The notes: generated from the sequence alone by a model not told the origin. A DNA stretch of 15,183 nt from Bacteroidota bacterium (GCA_021816545.1 JAKAXP010000025.1:1-15183), one strand, 5' to 3'. Shown: positions 6,750-14,156, counted from the first letter of the stretch. Program-made: numbers and translations.

Positions 6750-9700
6750 ATGACAGGAATATTACAGCACCCGATACTTGAGATCCCGGCAAGGGAGGAG
6801 ACTGCCTTTGTTTACAACGGAAGAACAGTTAGTGGGATGAAGGGGTTCACCATAGCAGCCGCGCTGCACCAGGCCGGTTTCCCGGTTCACACTCACAGCC
6901 TCGACAACCGCAACAGGAGCCTTGAGTGCGGTATTGGGAAGTGCGGTGCCTGCGAGATGCTCGTTGACGGTGTTGTGAAGCGTATCTGCATCACCCCGGT
7001 TGACGGTGTGGGGGAGGTTGCCGAGATCCCGGCAGGATTTCATTCGGCAACTGCAGTCAGGTCAAACGGGGCAGCAAGGAAAGTATACCGTACCACCGTT
7101 GCCATTGCAGGAGCAGGTCCTGCCGGGCTGGCAGCCAGGGAGGTGCTGAAAAGTCACGGGGTGCCCAACCTGGTTATTGACAGCAATGACCACATCGGGG
7201 GGCAGTTCCTGATGCAGACACACCAGTTTTTCTTCTTTGAGAAGGAACAGCGGTTTGGTGGCATGAGAGGTTTTGACATCGCTAAAACCCTTGCCGGGGA
7301 ATCGCAGGAAGGGATTATGCTCAACTCCACAATCTGGGATATCCTTGAGGGGCAGCGGATAGCCGCGAAGAATATGCGCACCGGCGAGATATTTTACGTT
7401 GATGCACAGTACCTGATCGTAGCCACCGGCGCCGTTCCCTTCATGCCGGCATTCGGCAACGATGATCTGCCCGGTGTTTACACAGCCGCTGTAGTACAGA
7501 AGATGATGAACCAGGAGCTGACGCTCCTTGGCAGGAACATACTTACAGTTGGCGCCGGCAACATCGGTTACCTCACCTCCTACCAGCTCATGCAGGCCGG
7601 CGCCAAGGTAAAGGCCATCATCGAGGCAATGCCCTATGAGGGAGGATTCCCCGTGCAGGCAAACAGGGTGAGGAGGCTGGGTATCCCGGTCATCCTTTCT
7701 CACATGCTCGTCAGGGCTATTCCCAACAAAACCGATGACGGCATCTGTGGAGCGGTGATTGCAGAGTGCCGCGACTTCACACCATTACCCGGAACCGAAA
7801 AAGTCATTGAAGGCATCGATGCAATTAACATCTGTACCGGGCTGATTCCAGATAACCAGCTTCTCATCAAGGGGCGCGAGGTGTTCGGCACCAGTGTGCA
7901 TGCAGCCGGTGATGCAATGCGCATCGGCGAAGGAACCACGGCAGTGCTTCGCGGCAAGCAGGCCGCAATGGAAATAATCCAGGAGATAGGCGTTCGCAAT
8001 AACTACAGTGAATACCTCTCTCTTTCAAAGGAATACATTGATTCTCAGCAGCATCCGGCCCGGGTAATCGAGGAGCCGTGGATGCCTGACGAAGCCAGGA
8101 TGTACGCCAGGCCGTTCGTGATAATAGACTGTCTTTACAGCTTCGCATGCAACCCGTGCCAGTTTGCATGCCCGCACGGAGCTATCACAAAGGCATCGCC
8201 TGACACCGTTCCGGCGCTAGACTTTGAAAAGTGCACGGGATGCCTGAAGTGCGTATACCAGTGCCCGGGGCTGGCAATATTCGGCTACAATCCTGCTAAG
8301 GACCAGCTCTTCCTGCCCGTGGAGTACTTCGTTGAGGAGGGGGCAGAGGTCTGGCTTGTTGACAACAACGGCAAACAGATCGGCGAGGGGCTGATTGAGA
8401 AGGTGATGATGAAACCCAACAAGACAAATGTCGCAAGAGTCAGGGCTGTCACACCAAAAGGGAAAGATATTGTTGCTGTGCGCGGATTCATCGCGAAGGA
8501 GAACTATCCCATGCCTGTCACCTTCACTCCCGCTGCCGGGATGGAGTCGAAGGAGTATGTCTGCCACTGTGAGGATGTGAAGCTGGAGGAGATAATGGCT
8601 GTCATAGGTGACAGGAAGTATATTTCAGTTGACGAAATAAAGCACACCACCCGTCTCGGGATGGGGCCTTGCCGCGGCAAGCGGTGCATCAGGAGGCTTT
8701 CGATGCTCTTGCGCCCGATGGGCATTGAGATCGTTGGCGACGCCACGCCCAGGGCTCCCCTATCCAACCAGATCACAATGGGTGAGCTGTATCCCCGGAA
8801 TGAGCCTGAGCTGATAATCACGCAGGGCGAAAGGAAGAGGGTAAAAGTCGGGGCACTGGTTTCCGGCGGAGGGATTACCGGCAGCGCCCTGATGCGTTAT
8901 CTTGCAGAAGCCGGGATGAAGCCTGTGCTGATAAACCATGACCGCGGGTCCTCATGGCGCAATATAGCAGGGGGAAGGCCCAATTTCAGCGTCCCGGAGC
9001 TGTCTGATATTGCACGGCATAATCATGAGATATTCAAGGAACTTCAGAAGATCGGTGAAACAAACTACAGGGAGATAAAGTATGTGACATTCGCCCATGA
9101 TGATGCCATGATAGCCCAGTTAGAGGCGTCACTGGCATGGTCTGACGGTGAGATGGTCTTTCCGGCAGATTATGCCCGGAAAATTGCCCCGGGCATCAAC
9201 CCGAACCTGAAAGAGAGGTACAGGGCTGCACTGGTGACCAACGACTGCTGGCAGGCCACTCCGGGCAAGGTGATTGACCTGATAAGACATCTCGGCATAA
9301 AGGCCGGGGGGACAGTGGAGGAGGACAGCACTGTCACTTCTGTGAGCCTCAACGGCAAGAAGTACAGTGTAACAGTGCAAAACCACCGGGGTGAGTATGT
9401 GGAGTATGAGACACCCGTCTTCATCAATGCCATGGGTGCCCAGGGAGAAGAGTTCGCCCGCAGCCTGGGAATCTTTACCGGAACATACGGAGTCCGTCAC
9501 CAGGCTTTCATTACAAGAAGACTCCCGATGATGGGACCCAACAACACTCCCCTGCCGATGCTTATAGACCGGCGCAATTACAAGGGATTTGTTGCGGTAT
9601 ACGGCCAGCAGCTCGGCGAGACGGGGCAGATAATCGGATGTGCCTCACCGGCAGCCGATCCCGCGGAGGCGGGAAGGAACCTGAAGGTTAACAGCAAGGA

Positions 9701-9974
9701 GTTCATGGAGATAGTCTGCGAGGTGTTCACCTCATGGCTTCCTGAGCTGGCAACTGCCGGATTCCAGTCGCTCTGGAGCGGATACTATACCGAACCGAGG
9801 ATGTTCATTGACCCGGAACTGGGGCTCTTCCTCGGGCTGCGCGGACAGGGATTCATGCTGGGACAGTACCTTGCAAAACTGTATGTTGACAAACTCATGG
9901 GACGTGAGGTCCCTGCTTACTTCAGCAGACTGTCACTGAAGGGTGACGGGCTGCCCGAGAAAGCATTCAAATAG
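6750..9974 (+). CDS. Fused multi-cofactor iron-sulfur flavoprotein dehydrogenase (Hcn/Sox/proline-dehydrogenase-complex type)
   Basis: This 1074-residue protein joins modules usually encoded as separate subunits. In order: a [2Fe-2S] domain (C60-x4-C65-x2-C68-x11-C80); a pyridine-nucleotide-disulfide-type flavin domain (GAGPAG at 121-126) with a second dinucleotide fold (GAGNIG at 268-273); two [4Fe-4S] sites (C461, C467, C470, C474 and C495, C498, C501, C505); a BFD-like [2Fe-2S] domain (C605-x-C607 and C641-x4-C646); and a second FAD domain of the DAO family (GGGITG at 706-711) running to the end, where YFSRLSLKGDGLPE is typical. The architecture corresponds to the subunits of HCN synthase, opine and D-hydroxyproline dehydrogenases and archaeal dye-linked proline dehydrogenase, all of which oxidise amino or imino acids and pass electrons on through the clusters. 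I infer a cytoplasmic amino/imino-acid dehydrogenase; the substrate is unknown. Proline dehydrogenase lies 174 bp downstream. No signal peptide or membrane segment is evident. Confidence 0.85.
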   Translation: MTGILQHPILEIPAREETAFVYNGRTVSGMKGFTIAAALHQAGFPVHTHSLDNRNRSLECGIGKCGACEMLVDGVVKRICITPVDGVGEVAEIPAGFHSATAVRSNGAARKVYRTTVAIAGAGPAGLAAREVLKSHGVPNLVIDSNDHIGGQFLMQTHQFFFFEKEQRFGGMRGFDIAKTLAGESQEGIMLNSTIWDILEGQRIAAKNMRTGEIFYVDAQYLIVATGAVPFMPAFGNDDLPGVYTAAVVQKMMNQELTLLGRNILTVGAGNIGYLTSYQLMQAGAKVKAIIEAMPYEGGFPVQANRVRRLGIPVILSHMLVRAIPNKTDDGICGAVIAECRDFTPLPGTEKVIEGIDAINICTGLIPDNQLLIKGREVFGTSVHAAGDAMRIGEGTTAVLRGKQAAMEIIQEIGVRNNYSEYLSLSKEYIDSQQHPARVIEEPWMPDEARMYARPFVIIDCLYSFACNPCQFACPHGAITKASPDTVPALDFEKCTGCLKCVYQCPGLAIFGYNPAKDQLFLPVEYFVEEGAEVWLVDNNGKQIGEGLIEKVMMKPNKTNVARVRAVTPKGKDIVAVRGFIAKENYPMPVTFTPAAGMESKEYVCHCEDVKLEEIMAVIGDRKYISVDEIKHTTRLGMGPCRGKRCIRRLSMLLRPMGIEIVGDATPRAPLSNQITMGELYPRNEPELIITQGERKRVKVGALVSGGGITGSALMRYLAEAGMKPVLINHDRGSSWRNIAGGRPNFSVPELSDIARHNHEIFKELQKIGETNYREIKYVTFAHDDAMIAQLEASLAWSDGEMVFPADYARKIAPGINPNLKERYRAALVTNDCWQATPGKVIDLIRHLGIKAGGTVEEDSTVTSVSLNGKKYSVTVQNHRGEYVEYETPVFINAMGAQGEEFARSLGIFTGTYGVRHQAFITRRLPMMGPNNTPLPMLIDRRNYKGFVAVYGQQLGETGQIIGCASPAADPAEAGRNLKVNSKEFMEIVCEVFTSWLPELATAGFQSLWSGYYTEPRMFIDPELGLFLGLRGQGFMLGQYLAKLYVDKLMGREVPAYFSRLSLKGDGLPEKAFK

Positions 9975-10015
9975 AGGGTGACCGGCTGCCGGATAAAGGA
10001 TCCAGGCAGAGGGTG
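9939..10015. repeat. Imperfect 35-bp tandem repeat crossing the flavoprotein stop codon
   Basis: The 25 bases from 9939 (last sense codons) recur from 9974 with 21 identities, a 35-bp period. The next copy position, 10009, keeps only GAGGGTG. The first copy encodes the KGDGLPEK end of the protein; the second lies beyond the stop. Farther on, 10034-10049 is a small perfect hairpin (CTGAAG, TTTT, CTTCAG) without a T-run, and CCGGCTGC (9982) pairs with GCAGCCGG (10019). No clear terminator is seen in this 174-bp gap. Confidence 0.5.
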
Positions 10016-10114
10016 CCCGCAGCCGGCAGGGGACTGAAGTTTTCTTCAGGCAAACCGGTGTTGCACAACAGGTACAGAGTACTATGGCAGGTTATCAGAT
10101 ATTAACCTTTTTCA

Positions 10115-10122
10115 TATCTTTG
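10115..10122 (+). promoter_or_regulatory. Probable -7 promoter element of the proline dehydrogenase gene
   Basis: TATCTTTG matches TAnnTTTG exactly. The predicted start near 10128 gives a leader of about 20 nt before the ATG at 10149. No good -33 TTTG is seen at the right distance. It implies the gene can be expressed independently of the upstream flavoprotein. Confidence 0.5.
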
Positions 10123-10148
10123 AGCGCCAAAAATTAAACCATCCAAAG

Positions 10149-11060
10149 ATGTTCAACAAGTTCATTGCCTCCATTCTTCCGTATTTTCCGAAGAAATTCA
10201 TATGGATTTTTTCACGCGCCTACATCTCCGGCGTAACCATGGCTGACGCCATGAGGGTATCCAAAGAGCTGAATGCCCAGGGTGTCAGGGTCACCCTTGA
10301 CGTGCTGGGTGAATTCATCAAGTCACTTGATGAGGCTGAAGCCAACAAGCAGGAGTATCTTGAACTTATAGAAGAGACCCAGAAGCAGGGTATCAACGGC
10401 AACTACTCACTCAAGCCTACAAGCTTCGGCCTGCTGATTGACAAGGAAGTGTGCTACACGCTCATGCGGGAGATAGTGGCAAAGGCTGCCTCCTTCAACA
10501 ACTTCTGCAGGATAGACATGGAAGACTCACCCTGCACTGACCTGGAGATAGAGCTCTACAGGCGCCTCCATGCTGAGTTCCCGAAGAATGTCGGGCTGGT
10601 TATACAGGCATACCTGAAGAGGACATACAGTGACCTTGAGAAGATGCTTGACATGAACACCCCGGAAATACCCACCAACTACCGCCTTTGCAAGGGTATA
10701 TACATTGAGCCGGCCGAGATAGCATACAAGAAGTACGAGGAAATAAACCAGCATTATCTTGAGGACCTCGAGTTCATGTTCAGGAATAAAATATATGTCG
10801 GTATAGCCACTCACGACAAGCCTCTGATTGAGGGGGCCTATCAGCTTATAAAGAAATACAGAGTACCAAAGAACATGTACGAGTTCCAGATGCTTTACGG
10901 CGTCACCCCGAAGCTGCGCCAGAGCATTGTTGACGGCGGACATGTGATGAGGGTATATGTCCCCTTCGGGGAGAAGTGGTTCGGCTACTCGACCAGGAGG
11001 CTGAAGGAGAATCCGAAGATAGCAAGCCATATCATAAAGGCAATTTTTGTAAAAGGCTGA
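10149..11060 (+). CDS. Proline dehydrogenase, monofunctional
   Basis: A 303-residue FAD enzyme that oxidises L-proline to pyrroline-5-carboxylate, the first step of proline breakdown, and gives electrons to the quinone pool at the membrane face. The PutA-type barrel is recognisable from SLKPTSFG (87-94), RIDMEDS (121-127), VIQAYLKRT (151-159), RLCKGIYIEP (179-188), IATHD (219-223), EFQMLYG (245-251) and YSTRRLKENP (280-289). R283 and R284 correspond to the arginine pair that grips the proline carboxylate in known enzymes. The length matches monofunctional proline dehydrogenases (about 300 residues), so the second step needs a separate P5C dehydrogenase, not seen here. It has its own -7 box and ends before a large palindromic element. 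Its neighbour on the same strand is a fused flavoprotein of the imino-acid dehydrogenase type, suggesting a shared amino-acid catabolic role. Confidence 0.92.
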   Translation: MFNKFIASILPYFPKKFIWIFSRAYISGVTMADAMRVSKELNAQGVRVTLDVLGEFIKSLDEAEANKQEYLELIEETQKQGINGNYSLKPTSFGLLIDKEVCYTLMREIVAKAASFNNFCRIDMEDSPCTDLEIELYRRLHAEFPKNVGLVIQAYLKRTYSDLEKMLDMNTPEIPTNYRLCKGIYIEPAEIAYKKYEEINQHYLEDLEFMFRNKIYVGIATHDKPLIEGAYQLIKKYRVPKNMYEFQMLYGVTPKLRQSIVDGGHVMRVYVPFGEKWFGYSTRRLKENPKIASHIIKAIFVKG

Positions 11061-11066
11061 TTAAGA

Positions 11067-11151
11067 GTCGGCTCTCGGCACTCGGCTCTCGGCAGATAAT
11101 CAATATGTTATCCTTAATATAACTGCCGACTGCTGACAGGCGACTGCCGAC
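11067..11151. repeat. Heptamer-built long palindrome between convergent genes
   Basis: Left arm 11067-11095 holds four 7-mers (TCGGCTC, TCGGCAC, TCGGCTC, TCGGCAG). Right arm 11123-11151 holds four complementary-type 7-mers of CTGCCGA form. The 29-nt arms pair at 21 positions plus a possible G-T pair, around a 27-nt AT-rich loop. It fills the space between the proline dehydrogenase stop and the convergent secreted-protein stop, so it may slow or end transcription from both sides. No T-run follows either arm. Confidence 0.65.
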
Positions 11152-11177
11152 TTCGCTACTGCCTCAGCAGTAGCGAA
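11152..11177. repeat. Perfect inverted repeat over the stop codon of the secreted protein gene
   Basis: TTCGCTACTG (11152-11161) pairs perfectly with CAGTAGCGAA (11168-11177) around a 6-nt loop. The TAG stop of the minus-strand gene lies in one arm and its last leucine and serine codons in the other. There is no T-run, so it is not a standard terminator. Confidence 0.5.
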
Positions 11178-11926
11178 TCATTGACCTGCCTCAGGTAATC
11201 CATCTCCCTGGCGGAGATGTGCGGGGCGGGAGGCTCGGGATCTTCAGGAGGACCGACGGCAAGCATGTAAATCAAGGGTATCAGCGTAAGAGGGCTCAGT
11301 CCCACCATCTGGCTTGAGGGTATCTGCCCCTTCTCGTAGGCATCCGTCCTCTGCTTCTGCCTTAGCAGCTCGTAATTAGTTGCCGGATCACCAAGTTCAG
11401 GTGCATTTGTAAGTCCCTGGTATACAGCCATCCTGAGGTTATTTGTTGCATTAATAACTTCCTGATTCCGGGATGGCCGTTCCGACATTATCTCTGCCCT
11501 AATGTTGCCCAGCCGCGGAATTACAACCACGGCCGGTATCATGGTGGTGTCAGCTGTAAGATATATTCCTGCAGTGTATTCCCTAGCACGCAGGGTATCA
11601 CGGACTGCCATGTTGAAGTGCCTGTAGCCGATGCAGGTGAAAGTCACAGTGTCATTCCTGTGTGCATAAAGTGAGAACATACCCCTGCTGTCAGCGGCGC
11701 CTGCAGAACGGCCACTGACTATCCAGTGGGCATCAGGGAGCGGCTCGCGGGTGGCTGCATCAAAGACGACACCGTGGAACAGGATGGGACCTGACTGCTG
11801 GGCAAATGCAGCCTGCAGCGGAAGGAGCCATTGAATGAGTAAAAACAGGATTGCCGCGGAAGACTTACCTGCGAAGAATGATCTCGTCAAGCGTCCTCTT
11901 GGGAACGTGGTGAACGCTTTTGTCAT
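11156..11926 (-). CDS. Secreted protein with carboxypeptidase-like regulatory domain
   Basis: A 256-residue exported protein of unknown function. After a signal peptide (cleavage likely after AFA at residue 42) comes a carboxypeptidase-regulatory-like beta-sandwich (about 48-125: LFHGVVFDAATREPLPDA, SRGMFSLYA, VTFTCIGYRHF), common in Bacteroidota envelope proteins. DTTMIPAVVVIPRL (127-140) continues the pattern of such domains. The remainder (about 141-256) is not recognised; it holds a short hydrophobic, proline-bounded stretch (MVGLSPLTLIPLIYMLAVGPP, about 207-227). The start is uncertain. ATG at 11926 has GGAG just upstream but overlaps the nitroreductase by 62 nt and gives a long basic n-region, whereas TTG at 11890 gives a more typical signal peptide and a 26-nt overlap. 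It probably shares a transcript with the nitroreductase, though no functional link is apparent. Confidence 0.72.
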   Translation of the reverse strand: MTKAFTTFPRGRLTRSFFAGKSSAAILFLLIQWLLPLQAAFAQQSGPILFHGVVFDAATREPLPDAHWIVSGRSAGAADSRGMFSLYAHRNDTVTFTCIGYRHFNMAVRDTLRAREYTAGIYLTADTTMIPAVVVIPRLGNIRAEIMSERPSRNQEVINATNNLRMAVYQGLTNAPELGDPATNYELLRQKQRTDAYEKGQIPSSQMVGLSPLTLIPLIYMLAVGPPEDPEPPAPHISAREMDYLRQVNDSLLLRQ

Positions 11927-12437
11927 CTCTCCAGTATTTGACGTCGTTGTTGCTGATGGTTTCCAATACCACCTTTTCCACAGGTTTGCCAAGGGCAAGT
12001 ACCAGAAGTATCTCGTACTGTTTTGGGATTTCAAGCACTGTCCTCAGCCTCTCCTTCTTAATTGAGGCAATTATGCAGCCTCCAAGGCCTGCCTCGGTTG
12101 CACCGAGCATGATGCTCTGTGCGGCAATACCGTGGTCAATGCCAAAGGATTCCGATATCTCCTTGTCGCCAAGGATCACGATGTATGCAGTGGGTCTCTC
12201 CCCTGGATCCGGTCCTTCCCAGGTGGTGAGGTATCCGGCCCATGCGAGGCACGGGTAAAGGGCTTCACGCTGGGCCCTGTCGGTCACAAGGATATATTTA
12301 AGCGGCTGGCGGTTGGCGCCGGAAGCCGAAAGCCGGGCAAGGTCGACAAGGGAAGCCAGTGTATCTGCAGTTATCTCATGGTTATCTTCAAACCGGCGGA
12401 AGGTTCTTGTCTTTTCAATAAGGTTTCGGAGGTTCAT
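11865..12437 (-). CDS. Nitroreductase-family FMN oxidoreductase
   Basis: A 190-residue member of the nitroreductase fold, small FMN enzymes that use NAD(P)H to reduce nitro compounds, quinones, flavins or enones; the natural substrate is not readable here. FMN-binding features are RTFRRF (11-16), SGANRQPLKYILV (39-51), the mid-chain PTAYIVILGD (82-91), DHGIAAQSIMLGATEAGLGG (101-120) and the final ALGKPVEK (148-155). The ATG at 12437 is preferred over an upstream TTG at 12455 because the family starts close to the RTFRRF motif and because a consensus -7 box occupies 12453-12460. Its stop overlaps the start of the secreted-protein gene, so the two are likely co-transcribed. Confidence 0.9.
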   Translation of the reverse strand: MNLRNLIEKTRTFRRFEDNHEITADTLASLVDLARLSASGANRQPLKYILVTDRAQREALYPCLAWAGYLTTWEGPDPGERPTAYIVILGDKEISESFGIDHGIAAQSIMLGATEAGLGGCIIASIKKERLRTVLEIPKQYEILLVLALGKPVEKVVLETISNNDVKYWRDDKSVHHVPKRTLDEIILRR

Positions 12438-12452
12438 AGTCGGAGTTTTGCG

Positions 12453-12460
12453 CAAAGATA
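12453..12460 (-). promoter_or_regulatory. Probable -7 promoter element of the nitroreductase gene
   Basis: The minus strand reads TATCTTTG, an exact TAnnTTTG match. The predicted start near 12447 leaves only about 10 nt before the ATG at 12437. The upstream stretch is T-rich, with TTTC 16 nt away as the nearest -33 candidate. Confidence 0.5.
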
Positions 12461-12505
12461 TGGAAAAAAGAAGGGCGAAATACGCAGGACGGTAAAGGAG
12501 GTCAT

Positions 12506-12567
12506 AGCACCTGCAGGCAGGAACAATAAACCGATCAGCACCTGCAGGCAGGAACGTTAAACAGATC
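12506..12567. repeat. Two 31-bp tandem direct repeats in an intergenic region
   Basis: Units 12506-12536 and 12537-12567 are identical over the first 19 bases (AGCACCTGCAGGCAGGAAC) and 28 of 31 overall. Each holds the palindrome CCTGCAGG. They lie between the nitroreductase promoter and the superoxide dismutase terminator. No spacer structure or flanking inverted repeats are seen. Confidence 0.75.
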
Positions 12568-12629
12568 AGCCGCTCACCAGGTCTGACCTGAATACGGAAG
12601 TTGATGCAGCAGTAAGGTGACAGTACCTG

Positions 12630-12661
12630 AAAAAAAAGCTGCCCACATTTAAGACAGCTTT
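12630..12661 (-). terminator. Rho-independent terminator of superoxide dismutase
   Basis: On the minus strand AAAGCTG (12661-12655) pairs with CAGCTTT (12641-12635), extendable by three pairs including wobbles, and is followed by a run of eight T. It lies 9 nt after the dismutase stop codon, the usual place for an intrinsic terminator. Confidence 0.75.
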
Positions 12662-12669
12662 CTTACTGA

Positions 12670-13263
12670 TTATTTTTTAAGCGCTTCGTCGTACCGCTCA
12701 CCTATAACCTTCCAGTCCAGCAGGTCCCAGAAGGCCTTGATGTAGTCAGGGCGCCGGTTTCTGAAGTCGATATAGTAGGCATGTTCCCATACATCACAGG
12801 TAAGAAGCGGCACCAGGCCTGACCTGAGGGGATTTCCGGCGTTTGATTCCTGGGTTATGGCGAGCCTACCGTCAGGCTTCATGCAGAGCCATGCCCATCC
12901 TGACCCGAAGAGGGTGGTGGCAGCCTTGGTGAAAGCTTCGCGGAAGCCGTCAAACGATCCGTACTCGGCATCAATGGCTTTTGCAACTGTCCCTGACGGG
13001 GTTCTCTTCCCTGCAGGAGAGAACGAGGCAAAATAAAAAGTGTGATTCCAAACCTGTGCAGCGTTATTGAAAATGCCGCCCTCAGCCTTGCGGATCATCG
13101 TTTCCAGGGAGGCCTCCTCAAAGGCCGAACCCGGGAGCAGGTTATTGAGGTTATTCACATAGGCAAGATGATGTTTGCCATGATGAAACTCAAGTGTCTC
13201 TGCACTCAGGTGAGGTGCGAGGTCACCTGCTTCATACTTCAGTGGGGGGAGTTCAAATTTCAT
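12670..13263 (-). CDS. sodB: Superoxide dismutase, iron-type
   Basis: A 197-residue cytoplasmic Fe/Mn-family superoxide dismutase that converts superoxide to peroxide and oxygen. The four metal ligands are present: H27 (EFHHGKHH), H74 (VWNHTFY), D157 and H161 (DVWEHAYY). Q70 in FNNAAQ is the position that holds the active-site glutamine in iron enzymes, and GSGWAWL (120-126) and NAGNP (141-145) are family segments. Metal choice may still be flexible, as in some Bacteroidota. It is monocistronic in appearance: a near-consensus -7 box upstream and a strong terminator downstream. In a bacterium with oxygen-sensitive iron-sulfur and tungsten/molybdenum enzymes such as those in this window it would protect during oxygen exposure. 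Confidence 0.96.
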   Translation of the reverse strand: MKFELPPLKYEAGDLAPHLSAETLEFHHGKHHLAYVNNLNNLLPGSAFEEASLETMIRKAEGGIFNNAAQVWNHTFYFASFSPAGKRTPSGTVAKAIDAEYGSFDGFREAFTKAATTLFGSGWAWLCMKPDGRLAITQESNAGNPLRSGLVPLLTCDVWEHAYYIDFRNRRPDYIKAFWDLLDWKVIGERYDEALKK

Positions 13264-13291
13264 GACGTGGTCAGATTATTAGAATTACATG

Positions 13292-13299
13292 TAAAGATA
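13292..13299 (-). promoter_or_regulatory. Possible -7 promoter element of superoxide dismutase
   Basis: The minus strand reads TATCTTTA, one base off TAnnTTTG. It would place the start about 23 nt before the ATG at 13263. No TTTG is seen at -33. The 62-bp gap after mqnD shows no terminator, so read-through from mqnBD is also possible. Confidence 0.35.
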
Positions 13300-13325
13300 C
13301 TAAAATGCCTTGGTTCCGGGCCTGT

Positions 13326-14156
13326 TCAGCGGAGAAATATCCTTTCGGGGAGTGGATCAGTCACTCCCCTGTCCCGTGCTTCGGAAAAGAGCCGTTCAAT
13401 GGCGCTTCGCCCCTCTTCACCAAGTGACAGGCTGAAGTCGTTGACATAAAGCTTTATGTGTTCGCGGGTTACCTCAGCATCGGTTTCCCGGGCATGTTTC
13501 CTGATGAACTCAACTGATTCCCCGGGGCTCGTGCGGGCATATTCAATGCTTCGCCGTATGGCCCTGTCTACTTTCTCCGCAGTGGCTTGATCGATATTGC
13601 GGTTGACAACGATGCAACCCAGTGGCACGGGTAGCCCGGTCATCTCTTCCCACATGGCACCGGTGTCAGCAACCATCGAGAGCCCCATCGCCCGGTAAGT
13701 GAAGCGGGTCTCATGTATTATCAGTCCGGCATCAGCTTCACCGGAGAGAACTGCTCCGGGGATATCCGAGAAGAGGTATTCGCGCTTGCGCGTGGCTTTT
13801 GGCCAGAAGATGCTGAAGAGAAGATTGGCCGTTGTCAGGCTTCCAGGGATGGCAATCAGGGCATCATCAAGTTCGCCGGGTCGGAGTTCTTTTTTGCTTA
13901 TCACCAGCGGGCCGTTGCTTCGCCCGAGAGCACTGCCTGAATCGAGGATCAGGTATTTTTCTGCAGTGTGTGCATAGGCGTGAAAACTCATCTTGGTGAT
14001 ATCGACGCTCCCTTCGACAGCCTTGCGGTTGAGCTCCTCAACGTCAGCCAGGAACCAGTCGAACTCCAGCCCCTCCGTATCTATCCTCCCGTGTACCATG
14101 GCCTCAAAGATGAACGTATCATTGGGGCACGGTGAAAAACCAAGTGTCAGTTTCAT
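13326..14156 (-). CDS. mqnD: 1,4-dihydroxy-6-naphthoate synthase MqnD
   Basis: A 276-residue enzyme of the futalosine pathway of menaquinone synthesis, cleaving cyclic dehypoxanthinyl futalosine to 1,4-dihydroxy-6-naphthoate. It has the periplasmic-binding-protein-like fold of the MqnA/MqnD family. Family marks are GFSPCPNDTFIFEAM (6-20), VDITKMSFHAY (51-61), LGRSNGPLV (78-86) and LIIHETRFTY (145-154), where H148 corresponds to the histidine reported as catalytic in the Thermus enzyme. SPCPNDTFIF separates MqnD from MqnA. Its ATG overlaps the mqnB stop (ATGA), so translation is coupled. MqnA, MqnE and MqnC are not in the window and must lie elsewhere. Confidence 0.95.
   Translation of the reverse strand: MKLTLGFSPCPNDTFIFEAMVHGRIDTEGLEFDWFLADVEELNRKAVEGSVDITKMSFHAYAHTAEKYLILDSGSALGRSNGPLVISKKELRPGELDDALIAIPGSLTTANLLFSIFWPKATRKREYLFSDIPGAVLSGEADAGLIIHETRFTYRAMGLSMVADTGAMWEEMTGLPVPLGCIVVNRNIDQATAEKVDRAIRRSIEYARTSPGESVEFIRKHARETDAEVTREHIKLYVNDFSLSLGEEGRSAIERLFSEARDRGVTDPLPERIFLR

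Noticed and set aside
7062..7703. A 213-codon minus-strand open frame opposite the fused flavoprotein
   Set aside because: Long antisense frames arise easily opposite GC-rich conserved genes; the plus-strand frame carries intact cofactor motifs through the whole stretch.
12506..12567. Insertion-sequence ends or attachment site
   Set aside because: There are only direct repeats, with no transposase, integrase or flanking inverted repeats.
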